Of a stretch of DNA of 39,669 nucleotides, positions 8,418 through 16,957 are shown piece by piece (the first letter of the stretch is position 1; every line of letters begins with the position of its first letter). The DNA is from a bacterium BMS3Abin03 (lineage in GTDB: Bacteria; Bacteroidota; Ignavibacteria; Ignavibacteriales; Ignavibacteriaceae). Below the pieces are notes generated by a model that did no database searches, was not told the DNA's origin, and saw only the letters and a list, made by a program, of their open reading frames with translations. The translations under genes and the position numbers were made by a program. The stretch lies in assembly GCA_002898075.1 (NCBI GenBank), contig BDSV01000228.1:1-39669 (forward strand), written 5' to 3'.

Positions 8418-9767
8418 ATGACCAAACCCGTTAAAAAACCGCATAAAATTTTCATACTCGATACAAATGTTATTCTACACGATGCAAGCTGTATTAACCA
8501 GTTTAAAGAGAATGATGTTGTGATACCGCTTACAGTTTTGGAAGAGTTGGATCATTTCAAAAGAGGAAGCCAGGTAATAAATCTGAACGCAAGAGAGTTT
8601 GCACGCACACTTGATTCGATCACGGGTGAAGATATTTTTAACGGTGGTGTTTCAATGGGAAAGGGAAGGGGGCAGTTGGGTATAGCGATATCGAGGGGTT
8701 TATCGAAAGAGATAAAGGAAATTTTTAAGGAAGATACTCCCGATCATAGAATACTTAGTGTTGCGCTGGAATGGCATAAGAGGTATGAAAATAAAAGAGC
8801 AGTTATTCTTGTAACCAAGGATGTAAATCTCAGGATGAAAGCCAAAGCCCTCGGTATTCCCGCACAGGATTATACAACAGACAGGATAAGCAGTATTGAA
8901 GAACTTTACAGCGGTAAAAAAGTTGTTGAGGATTTTGATGACGAAGTGATCGTTAAATTATTTCAGCCACCGTACCGTGTACCAGCCGAACCGCTGTTAA
9001 AAATAATTAATAACGAAGCGCTGCCGAATAAATTTTACATTCTGCGGAACCAAAGCAGGTCTGTACTTGCGGAGCTTGATCAAAATAAGGAGTTCATAAA
9101 AAAAATTGATAAGAATGTTGTTTATGGTATAACGCCGAGAAATGCCGAACAGACTTTTGCCGTAAGTGCACTGACTAATAATGATATAAAACTTGTTTCG
9201 ATGACAGGAAAAGCAGGAACCGGAAAAACCCTGCTTGCTTTAGCCGGCGCTTTGCACGTTCGCAAGCAGTACAGACAAATTTATATAGCCCGTCCCATCG
9301 TACCGTTAAGCAACAAAGATATCGGGTATCTTCCCGGAGATGTTGAAAGCAAGCTTGCACCGTATATGCAGCCGTTATGGGATAATCTTAAAGTTATACA
9401 GGATCAGTTTCCAGAAACAGATAAGCATTACCAGTTGATTGATAATATGTTGAAAGATGAAAAATTAGTGATTGAACCGCTTACGTACATCCGCGGAAGA
9501 AGTTTGCAGAGAATTTTCTTTATTGTCGATGAAGCGCAGAATCTTACTCCGCACGAGATTAAAACGATTATCACACGTGCCGGCGAGGGCGCAAAAATTG
9601 TTTTTACGGGTGATATTTTTCAAATAGATCATCCGTATTTAGACGGGCAGTCGAACGGGTTATCTTTTCTAATAGATAAGTTTAAAGGGCAGCGGCTTTA
9701 TGCGCATATAAATTTGGAAAAAGGAGAGCGCTCCGAGTTAGCGGAGCTTGCCAGCAATTTGTTGTGA
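8418..9767 (+). CDS. PIN-PhoH fusion protein (PhoH2/YlaK-like ATPase)
   Basis: The protein joins an N-terminal PIN ribonuclease domain to a C-terminal PhoH ATPase. The PIN domain begins KIFILDTNVILHD (metal-binding Asp15) and has the PLTVLEELDHFK acidic segment. The PhoH domain has a Walker A GKAGTGKT at 264-271 and a Walker B-like VDEAQN with Asp371/Glu372. It also has the superfamily 1 helicase-like KIVFTGDIFQID. The length of 449 residues fits PhoH2 proteins, which are described as RNA-unwinding and cleaving enzymes. No vapB-like antitoxin gene precedes it, so it is not arranged as a toxin-antitoxin pair here. The first ATG was chosen, and the MITE-like element begins eight bases after its stop. 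Confidence 0.93.
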   Translation: MTKPVKKPHKIFILDTNVILHDASCINQFKENDVVIPLTVLEELDHFKRGSQVINLNAREFARTLDSITGEDIFNGGVSMGKGRGQLGIAISRGLSKEIKEIFKEDTPDHRILSVALEWHKRYENKRAVILVTKDVNLRMKAKALGIPAQDYTTDRISSIEELYSGKKVVEDFDDEVIVKLFQPPYRVPAEPLLKIINNEALPNKFYILRNQSRSVLAELDQNKEFIKKIDKNVVYGITPRNAEQTFAVSALTNNDIKLVSMTGKAGTGKTLLALAGALHVRKQYRQIYIARPIVPLSNKDIGYLPGDVESKLAPYMQPLWDNLKVIQDQFPETDKHYQLIDNMLKDEKLVIEPLTYIRGRSLQRIFFIVDEAQNLTPHEIKTIITRAGEGAKIVFTGDIFQIDHPYLDGQSNGLSFLIDKFKGQRLYAHINLEKGERSELAELASNLL

Positions 9768-9775
9768 TGGGTTCT

Positions 9776-9893
9776 TATACACTATTTTAATTGGTTTTCG
9801 GATTTTACAATAAACTCCTCTTTTTTTAAGAGATGATAAAGGTGAGTTTATAATAAAACCAAAATCCGAAAACCAATTTGTAAAAGGTGTATA
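9776..9893. repeat. MITE-like element with terminal inverted repeats
   Basis: This 118-bp element starts TATACAC and ends GTGTATA. The inner arms AATTGGTTTTCGGATTTT (9789-9806) and its exact complement (9861-9878) are perfect over 18 bases. Further inside, ATAAACTC and GAGTTTAT also pair. It encodes nothing and could fold almost end to end. One terminus recurs alone at 12975-13007 with 32 of 33 bases matching, so it is a dispersed family. The presumed transposase is not in the window. It lies between the phoH-like stop and the REP cluster. Confidence 0.8.
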
Positions 9894-9959
9894 TCGATTA
9901 TTTGTAGAATATTTGTAGCACGAAGCAATAGCTTCGTAATCGGTGGGCAAATGAAAAGG

Positions 9960-10260
9960 AGAGAGATAAAAACATGTCTCATCCGTCCCTACGGGACTAA
10001 TTAAATTTTATGTTCATTATTTTCTCCCCGGAGATAAATCACCGGGTTATTTCCATTCTGTCCCTACGGGACAAATTTTCATTCACGAAAATGCCAACCG
10101 AAAAAAATATCCCGTTAGGGATATCTGATAATAACCCGTCAATTTATTGGCGGGAATAAAATGCAAGCCCATCCAATGGAAAGTCCCGTAGGGACGAATG
10201 AAAGAATGATATTATTAGTCCCAAATGTAACGTTCATCATATTCGATATGATTCTCTCTC
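9960..10260. repeat. Cluster of REP-like palindromes
   Basis: Four short palindromes sit in 200 bases: GTCCCTACGGGAC at 9985-9997 and again at 10060-10072, ATATCCCGTTAGGGATAT at 10107-10124, and GTCCCGTAGGGAC at 10183-10195. Between them, CCCCGGAGATAAATCACCGG (from 10027) and the inverted counterpart around 10133-10155 (AACCCGTCAATTTATTGGCG) pair up, so the array is built from units in opposite orientation. Elements of this type are common in Bacteroidota-related genomes and are thought to be moved by REP-associated tyrosine transposases, none of which is present here. The arrangement is not a CRISPR: spacing is irregular and the units differ. Confidence 0.75.
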
Positions 10261-10385
10261 CGCTTATTCCGGTAACGTCCGCAAAGACGCACTGTTGCCA
10301 ACATACTTACTTACAACATTCAAAAGCTAAAGCAAGCATACCGTTTGCTTTGAAATAACAATACAGATAACTATTTCATACTATT

Positions 10386-11969
10386 TTATATTTTCGGCTG
10401 ATGCTCCTTCCATAGTAAATTGTTTACCTCTTTAACAGGATTGAATGTTATTCTCGGAACTTCCACAAACACGGTTATCCACTTTGCCATACTCCCGTTC
10501 CATAAACCCGGAAGCTCCAGTGCTTTTAATTCCTTTCCGTCTTTCGATTTAATTGTAATCAACCCCGAACCGGGATTTGTATATTCAAGAAGGTTAAAAG
10601 GTTTTCCCCTGTAATCTTTTACGGCACAGACAAGATCGACAGGATTAAAGTGAGTTGACGATTCAAGTATTTTTTTCTGGCTCTCATCATCGAGATCGAT
10701 TTGCGTTTTTTCTACAATCTGCAAAGAAACAGAACCGTCTTTCTCTTCGACCCAAAACGGACCGCCGCCGGCGTGCCCTTCATTTTTTACCATTCCACAA
10801 ACTCTTACCGGGCGGTTTAATTTTTCAAACAGGGTTCTCCTTTTCACTTCTTTATTCAGCGAGACAAAATCACTTTGGAAGTAGATGGATAAATCGTTGG
10901 CAGCGAATTCGTGAATTTCAGCGATCAATAAATCATTAACGGAGCTTTGCCCGAGCCGGTTTAAATAAGAATGAATCTTTGAATTCAATTCAATTAAATA
11001 CCCTGCAAGTATTTTCTTGAACCTGTAGGTTTCTTCTTTTAAATGATCTGGAACAATGTTATCAATATTTTTTATGAAGATCAGGTCACCTTTTAAATCA
11101 TTTAAATTTTCAAGCAACGCACCGTGTCCTGCAGGTCTGAAAACAAGCTTGCCGTCTTTACCTGTAAACGGTTTGTTGTCAACCGTAACTGCAATTATAT
11201 CTGTGGATGGTTTCTGATATGAATAAGTAACCTCAATCGAATATCCGTTTTCTTTATGCTGTTTTATTGCCCGGTCAATTATAGTCCGGATAAGCTCCGT
11301 TTGTTCGGGAGCAATTGTAAAATGAATCCTTGCAATGTTGTTCTTATCCTTTGCATAGTTTAGCGCTTCAGCCAAATGCTCTTCAAATGCCGTTTTTGCA
11401 CCATCGGGATAATGATGAAATTTTATGCTTCCTTTGGGATGATGTGCATAATTCAATCCTTTCGGTTCCAATGTATATTTGATAATTTCCTTATAATTGC
11501 CCGTGCTTAAGAGTTCATCTATGTTGTATCCGCCTTTTGAAAGTTTGGCTTCCAGTTCGGGATAAAAAGCAAATAGTTTTATTTTTTCAATAAATTCTTT
11601 CACCAATTCCGCATCGGTGTCGCCGTTATCGATTAGAGTCTGTAAGGTTTGAAGAGTAACATCTTTTAGTTTTTCCGAAACCGACTGCAGGTGTTTAAAC
11701 ATACGTGATGCCGCACCGGATGCAGGAACAAATTTCATCACCCTGCCTTCATTAACAGCATCTTGAAATTTATTAATTAGTTGATTATGCTTTTCTTCGG
11801 GGATTACAATAATGCCGTCGCCTATTTTGCAAGGTCTGTTTAACTTAAGAAAAGGAATACCTTTTTCGAAAATTTCAATCTGTTTCAAAATATTCCCGAA
11901 AGAAATTTCGTTTGATCTTTCACTTTTGTTAAAAACTTCCTTAAGCTGCTTAATTTCTTTTTCAGTCAT
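10386..11969 (-). CDS. DUF4301 family protein, nucleotidyltransferase-like
   Basis: The 527-residue protein matches the DUF4301 family, found mainly in Bacteroidota and relatives, whose function is not established. FVPASGAASRMFKHL (about residues 80-94) resembles the nucleotide-binding signature of sugar-phosphate nucleotidyltransferases (PAGGxGTRL-like). The conserved segments LEPKGLNYAHHPKGSIKFHH, FRPAGHGALLENLN and CGMVKNEGHAGGGPFWV are the strongest family marks. No signal peptide or membrane segment is seen, so it is cytosolic. It is a single gene: the REP cluster lies beyond its 3' end and a pseudogene beyond its 5' end. A uridylyl- or similar transferase activity is only a structural guess. 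Confidence 0.85.
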   Translation of the reverse strand: MTEKEIKQLKEVFNKSERSNEISFGNILKQIEIFEKGIPFLKLNRPCKIGDGIIVIPEEKHNQLINKFQDAVNEGRVMKFVPASGAASRMFKHLQSVSEKLKDVTLQTLQTLIDNGDTDAELVKEFIEKIKLFAFYPELEAKLSKGGYNIDELLSTGNYKEIIKYTLEPKGLNYAHHPKGSIKFHHYPDGAKTAFEEHLAEALNYAKDKNNIARIHFTIAPEQTELIRTIIDRAIKQHKENGYSIEVTYSYQKPSTDIIAVTVDNKPFTGKDGKLVFRPAGHGALLENLNDLKGDLIFIKNIDNIVPDHLKEETYRFKKILAGYLIELNSKIHSYLNRLGQSSVNDLLIAEIHEFAANDLSIYFQSDFVSLNKEVKRRTLFEKLNRPVRVCGMVKNEGHAGGGPFWVEEKDGSVSLQIVEKTQIDLDDESQKKILESSTHFNPVDLVCAVKDYRGKPFNLLEYTNPGSGLITIKSKDGKELKALELPGLWNGSMAKWITVFVEVPRITFNPVKEVNNLLWKEHQPKI

Positions 11970-12074
11970 AATTATACTATTGGATATTTAGATAACCGGA
12001 TTGTTATTTTAGGTTAGTTAAAAATTATTAAATAAATCCTACTTATAAAAATTTAATTTCAGAATATTTTTTTT

Positions 12075-12972
12075 GATCGGCAACAATTCAATTTTAAATT
12101 CCGCTTTTATTTTAAAGGATACACCTATTAAGAGAATTGGAAACCCGTTAATTCTCAATAGCGGTGTAAAGCTGTTTGTAAAGAGAGAAGATTTAAATCA
12201 TCCTTAATTATCAGAGAATAAATGACATAAACTGAAGTATAACTTACTTGCCGCAAAAAAAGCGGGTATAAAACTTTACTAACTTTCAGCGGTACTTTTT
12301 CAAACCATATTTATGCTGTTGCGGCTGCAGGTAAGTTGTTCGGTTTCAATACGATTGAATTATAAGAGGTGGAGGACATTTACCGCTGAATTCGCTCCCT
12401 TCTTTTGCAGAACAGATGGGGATGGAAATTCATTACATAGACAGAAGAACTTATAGAATAAAAGATAACCCGCATTTTATTAAATCTTCAAACGAAAAAC
12501 CTGGTAAATTTTACCTTGTACCGGAAGGGGGCACAAACCCTCTTGCCTTAAAAGGGGTTTCGGAAATAATTGAATCTTTAGACTGCAATTTTGATTATAT
12601 TTGCTTTGTGGGGTACGGGAGGATCTCTTGCCGGTTTAATTTCCGGCTTAAACAGAAGAGCAAAGACACTTGGTTTTTCAATTCTATAAGGATGGGATTT
12701 TCTTATTCCTCAAGCAAAACAATTGATTGGTGGAAACAAATTAAAGAATTGGAGCATAAATTTAGATTATCATTTTGGCGGTTATGCCAAAATTAACAGG
12801 CAACTAATTGAATTCACGGATATATTTGAACCGGTTTACACAGGTAAAATGTTGTTTGGAATTTACGATCTCGTCCGAAAAGATTATTTTTATGTGGGGG
12901 GAAAAATTATTACCGCTCATATCTGCGGTTTGCAGGGAATAGCGGATATGGAGAATAAAATGAATAAACTAA
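12075..12972 (+). pseudogene. Decayed PLP-dependent ACC deaminase / D-cysteine desulfhydrase gene
   Basis: Pieces of one protein can be read in successive frames: DTPIKRIGNPLILNSGVKLF and VKREDLNHP (from 12118), then after stops KYNLLAAKKAG-like and FxGTFSNHIYAVAAAGKLFG-like fragments. Next come EQMGMEIHYIDRRTY, KFYLVPEGGTNPLALKG and ESLDCNFDYIC (12410-12600), GSLAGLISGLN-like sequence, and finally GKMLFGIYDLVRKDYF and GLQGIADM. This is the order of the tryptophan-synthase-beta-like fold of ACC deaminase / D-cysteine desulfhydrase. The SGNKxRK lysine motif region (around 12205) and the family glycine loop are broken by in-frame stops and several frameshifts, so the gene cannot work. The remnant ends where a copy of the MITE terminus begins. 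Confidence 0.85.
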
Positions 12973-12974
12973 GA

Positions 12975-13007
12975 TATATACCTTTTACAAATTGGTTTTC
13001 GGATTTT
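12975..13007 (+). repeat. Solo copy of the MITE terminus
   Basis: The 33 bases from TATATACCTTTTACAAATTG through GGTTTTCGGATTTT match the right end of the 9776-9893 element, read on the opposite strand, with a single difference. No second inverted end follows, so this is a remnant or a deletion product. It abuts the last readable codons of the PLP-enzyme pseudogene and lies about 75 bases before the first PAS kinase gene. Confidence 0.75.
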
Positions 13008-13081
13008 GTTTTTTATATTTATTTGAAATAAATTAAATTGATTGAAAGTTGATAAATTTAATAATAAAAACCAGTCGTTGA

Positions 13082-14902
13082 ATGAACCCCGATACTTCAA
13101 ATAGTGCTGATATTTTCTATGAGAAATATCACCAGTTAGTTGAGAACTCTTTACAGGGAATAGTAATTCTTCAGAATTTGAAAATAGTCTATTCGAATAA
13201 AGCTTTTGCAAACATAACCGGCTATTCGATTGATGAACTAATTTCGTTTACACCTCAGCAGGTGGATAATTTAGTACATCCGGAAGACAGACAATTGGTT
13301 TGGGATAATTTCAGAAAGCGTTTAGCCGGTTTTGATGTTCCCACTCATTATCGATTTAGAGGAATAAGCAAAGATAACCGGACAAAAATATTAGAGTTGT
13401 ATTCTCAAAAAACAGAGTACAATGGCGCCCCGGCAATTCAGGGATTAATACTTGATATTACTGAAAGGATTGAAGCACAAAAAGCGCTGGAAAAAAGTAA
13501 ATACAATTACAGCTTGCTGATAAACAACACAACCGACTTGATTGTTAAAGTTGACTCGGAAGGAAAATTTTTATTTGTAAGTCCTTCGTATTGCAAATTG
13601 TTTGGCAAAACAGAAGATCAGCTTTTAGGCAAATACTTTATGCCTCTCGTTCACGAAGAGGACAGGAAAAGAACCGAGCTGGCAATGGAGCAGCTTAAAA
13701 AACATCCTCATACATGCTATGTTGAGCAAAGAGCGATGACAAAAAAAGGTTGGAGATGGCTGGCTTGGTCCGATAAAGCAGCATTGGATGAAGAAGGTAA
13801 TATAATTAATATAATCGGTTCGGGCAGGGATATTCATGAAATAAAACAAACCGAAAAAATCCTGAAAGACCGGACAAAATTAATTGAAACTATTCTGGAA
13901 TATCTGCCCGTGGGACTATCGGTTCACGAAATCGATTCCGGTAAGTTTGCTTTTATGAATGAAAAATTGCAGGAAATTTACGGCTGGGCAGAAGAAGATT
14001 TACCCGATATTTATTCTGTTTTTTCAAAAGTATATTCTGATGAAAAGCAAAAACATCTTATTGCAAATGAAGTAATGTCTAATTTAAAAAATAAGAATGA
14101 TGTTAAAATGTACTGGAACGACATTGAAATAACTACCGGGAATAATGAAAAGAAAGTTATCTCCACAAAAATCATCCCGCTGTACGATCAGAATCTTTTA
14201 ATCTCTACAGTACTCGATCTTTCGGAAAGAGTAAGAGCCGATAACAAGTTAAAAAGTTCTCTTGAGGAAAAGGAAATCCTTTTGAGGGAAATTCATCATC
14301 GTGTAAAAAATAATTTGCAAACAATAATGAGCCTGCTTGATTTACAGGCGGAATATGTTGAAGACTCTAAAATTTTGGAAATATTTAAAAGCAGTCAAAG
14401 CAGGATTCGTTCGATGGCTTTGATTCATGAGTGGCTGTACAAGTCGGAGGACCTTTCTAAAATAAGAGCAGATGAGTACTTGAATAATTTAATTGATTAT
14501 CTGGGGTCAACTTATCAAACAGACGAAAGCGAAGTGAATATTAATACCGAGGTAACGGATTTTTTATTAAATCTCGATGTTGCCATTCCCTGCGGATTAA
14601 TAATTAATGAACTGGTATCTAACTCGATGAAACATGCATTTAATAACAGCAAAAAGAATAAGGAGATAAGAATTCTTTTGCAGGAAAAGGATTATGAGCA
14701 ATTGATACTGGCTGTAACTGATAACGGTGTTGGCTTTCCGGAAATAGTTAATATAGACAGCCTCGACACACTTGGGTTGCAGTTGGTAAGTATGTTGGTA
14801 AAACAGCTCGGTGGCACTTATTCGATCTATTCCGAAAGAGGAACCAAGGTTGAAATAGTTTTTCCTAAACCGGTATATTTATTAAACGGTTATATAGAAT
14901 AA
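13082..14902 (+). CDS. Triple-PAS sensor histidine kinase, HWE/HisKA_2 type
   Basis: This is a soluble sensor kinase of 606 residues with no membrane segment. Three PAS domains are seen at about 10-130, 140-255 and 270-385; the first two end in the PAC-like segments GLILDITERIEAQKAL and GSGRDIHEIKQTEKIL. The kinase core starts with LLREIHHRVKNNLQTIMSLL, the HisKA_2 phosphoacceptor region with His406 as the likely phosphorylated residue. The ATPase domain follows (INELVSNSMKHAF N-box, TDNGVG, then LGLQLVSML). This core belongs to the HWE/HisKA_2 group that often works with stand-alone receivers. The next gene, 30 bases on, begins with a receiver domain and is a likely partner. Confidence 0.93.
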   Translation: MNPDTSNSADIFYEKYHQLVENSLQGIVILQNLKIVYSNKAFANITGYSIDELISFTPQQVDNLVHPEDRQLVWDNFRKRLAGFDVPTHYRFRGISKDNRTKILELYSQKTEYNGAPAIQGLILDITERIEAQKALEKSKYNYSLLINNTTDLIVKVDSEGKFLFVSPSYCKLFGKTEDQLLGKYFMPLVHEEDRKRTELAMEQLKKHPHTCYVEQRAMTKKGWRWLAWSDKAALDEEGNIINIIGSGRDIHEIKQTEKILKDRTKLIETILEYLPVGLSVHEIDSGKFAFMNEKLQEIYGWAEEDLPDIYSVFSKVYSDEKQKHLIANEVMSNLKNKNDVKMYWNDIEITTGNNEKKVISTKIIPLYDQNLLISTVLDLSERVRADNKLKSSLEEKEILLREIHHRVKNNLQTIMSLLDLQAEYVEDSKILEIFKSSQSRIRSMALIHEWLYKSEDLSKIRADEYLNNLIDYLGSTYQTDESEVNINTEVTDFLLNLDVAIPCGLIINELVSNSMKHAFNNSKKNKEIRILLQEKDYEQLILAVTDNGVGFPEIVNIDSLDTLGLQLVSMLVKQLGGTYSIYSERGTKVEIVFPKPVYLLNGYIE

Positions 14903-14932
14903 TTTAAATGTGATATTTTCAGAGTAAATGAT

Positions 14933-16819
14933 ATGATTAAAACAAATATTCTTATAGTTGAGGATGAAATAATTGTTGCGAAAAACATTGAGAAAAAATT
15001 AACCGTTCTCGGCTACAATGTTTTGGGAAACGCAGCCACGGGAGCGGAAGCAGTAAATATGGTACGTACTAAAAAACCGGACCTGGTGTTGATGGACATA
15101 AAACTTAAAGGGGAAATGGACGGCATTGAAACAGCGAATTTAATAAACAAATCACGGCGCCTGCCCTTAATCTATTTAACATCCTATCCTGATGATGAAA
15201 CATTTCAGCGTGCAAAAGCTACCGAACCTTTCGGATATCTTATTAAACCTTTTGATACAAAGGAACTGCAGCGAACAATAGAAATCGCTTTATATAAACA
15301 CAAACTTAATAACGATTTGCTCGAAACCAAACAGCGCTATGAAAGAGCCGTTGAAGCAGGTAATACCGCTGTATGGGAAATCCGGATTGATGAGCTGAAA
15401 TTTATAACCGATAAATCGTTCGTTAATTTATCCGGTTATTCACACCTGGATTTGGGTAATAATTTTGAAGAATGGATAAATATAGTACATGATGATGATA
15501 AAGAACAGGCGCTGCGAATAACGGATGAAATTAGAACCGGGAAAATCAGCGATATAAATTATGAATGCAGGATAATCAGAAAAGACGGACAGGAAAGATG
15601 GATCATTAACCGGGGAACCGTATTGCCGCCGGATGGGAATTTCCCCAAAAGAATAATAGGCACCTCGACCGATATAACACAAAGAAAATTATCGGAAATA
15701 GCTCTCGCTGAAAGCGAAGAAAGGTTTCGTACAATCTTTGAAAATTCAGGAATCGGCATGGCTATCCTTTCTCCCAAATTAAGGTTTATAAAAGTTAATA
15801 AATCCTTTGCAGATTTGTTTGGTTATATTCCCGAAGAGCTTTTGAACTTGAATATGGTTGATGTAACTCATCCTTCGGATAGGAAACGTTCTATTAAAAT
15901 TGCACAGGACCTTTTACAAAACGATTCGAAGCTCAGTGTACAGGTTGAAAAAAAATACATTAAGAAAAACGGCGATTCATTCTGGGGGCTTGTAACCATT
16001 ACTCCCATAAAGTATTCTCCCGAAAAGATTACTTATACTGTAGCGCAATTATTTGATATTACAAAAAGAAAAACAGCAGAGATGAAATTAGTTAAATATG
16101 CAGAAGAACTGAAAGAGCTTAACTCTTCTAAGGATAAATTTTTCTCTATTATTTCGCACGACCTGCGCAGTCCGTTTAATGCTCTGCTTGGAATAGCAGA
16201 ATATACAACTCAATATGCCGACGATATGACTAAAGATGAAATAAAAGACTCGGTTACAAATATATACCGCTCTACTAAAAAGGTTTACAATTTTCTTGAC
16301 AATCTTTTAGAATGGACTCAGTTGCAGACGGGTCGCCTGCAAGTAGAAAGATCGAATATGAATTTAAGCGATTTGGCTGATGTGGTAATTAATTTATACA
16401 ATGAAACCGGCAGCAACAAGGGTATAACCCTTGTAAACAATATCCCTGATAATATTGATGTATTTGCAGACCATTATATGATTGAAACAGTTTTCAGAAA
16501 TTTGGTTTCCAACGGCATCAAATTTTCTTTCAGAAACGGTAAGGTTATTATCGAGGCATCTAAGAAAGACGATTACGCCGAAGTTACAATTTCGGATAAT
16601 GGAATTGGAATTAGTCCGGAAAATCAAGGTAAGCTTTTCAGAATCGATGATCAGTTTAAATCGGTGGGAACGGAGAACGAAAAGGGGACGGGATTAGGAT
16701 TAATCCTTTGCAAAGAGCTTATAGAAAAAAACGGCGGTTCTATCACAATAAGAAGTGAAGAAGGTAAGGGGAGTAGTTTTATATTTACAATTCCTTTAAG
16801 CCGCAGCGATATCTTATAG
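14933..16819 (+). CDS. Receiver-first hybrid kinase (REC-PAS-PAS-HisKA-HATPase)
   Basis: The 628-residue protein starts with a receiver domain (ILIVEDE, phosphoacceptor Asp55 in LVLMDIKLKG, threonine/serine in YLTSYPDD and lysine in LIKPFD). Two PAS domains follow (about 135-255 and 265-385). The HisKA dimerisation domain has FFSIISHDLRSPFNALLG, with His409 phosphorylated. The HATPase domain has NLVSNGIKFS, ISDNGIGIS and GTGLGLILCKELIEKNGG. Such receiver-first kinases take a phosphate in through the receiver and modulate their own kinase. There is no transmembrane segment or DNA-binding output. The HisKA_2 kinase just upstream is the obvious phosphodonor; the output regulator is not adjacent. 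Confidence 0.94.
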   Translation: MIKTNILIVEDEIIVAKNIEKKLTVLGYNVLGNAATGAEAVNMVRTKKPDLVLMDIKLKGEMDGIETANLINKSRRLPLIYLTSYPDDETFQRAKATEPFGYLIKPFDTKELQRTIEIALYKHKLNNDLLETKQRYERAVEAGNTAVWEIRIDELKFITDKSFVNLSGYSHLDLGNNFEEWINIVHDDDKEQALRITDEIRTGKISDINYECRIIRKDGQERWIINRGTVLPPDGNFPKRIIGTSTDITQRKLSEIALAESEERFRTIFENSGIGMAILSPKLRFIKVNKSFADLFGYIPEELLNLNMVDVTHPSDRKRSIKIAQDLLQNDSKLSVQVEKKYIKKNGDSFWGLVTITPIKYSPEKITYTVAQLFDITKRKTAEMKLVKYAEELKELNSSKDKFFSIISHDLRSPFNALLGIAEYTTQYADDMTKDEIKDSVTNIYRSTKKVYNFLDNLLEWTQLQTGRLQVERSNMNLSDLADVVINLYNETGSNKGITLVNNIPDNIDVFADHYMIETVFRNLVSNGIKFSFRNGKVIIEASKKDDYAEVTISDNGIGISPENQGKLFRIDDQFKSVGTENEKGTGLGLILCKELIEKNGGSITIRSEEGKGSSFIFTIPLSRSDIL

Positions 16820-16957
16820 CATTATAGAACAATTCTTCCTCATAAAAAAATCCTTTCTTAATATAAATTCTCGGTCAGATTATTTAACTTTAAAATATTA
16901 TCATAAATAATTAGTTGAAGTTGGAATTTTTACAATTTACCGGAAGGGATAATTATA

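Noticed and set aside
8418-9767. PIN-PhoH as a toxin-antitoxin module
   Set aside because: No small antitoxin-like gene with overlap precedes it; the nearest upstream gene is the divergent carA.
9775-9900. The 9.8-kb inverted repeat as only a transcription terminator of the phoH-like gene
   Set aside because: The arms extend well beyond a terminator stem and one end recurs at 12975-13007, which points to a mobile repeat; a terminator role may still be secondary.
9960-10260. Repeated palindromes as a possible CRISPR array
   Set aside because: The units are 13-18 bases long, differ from one another, are irregularly spaced and partly inverted; no cas genes nearby.
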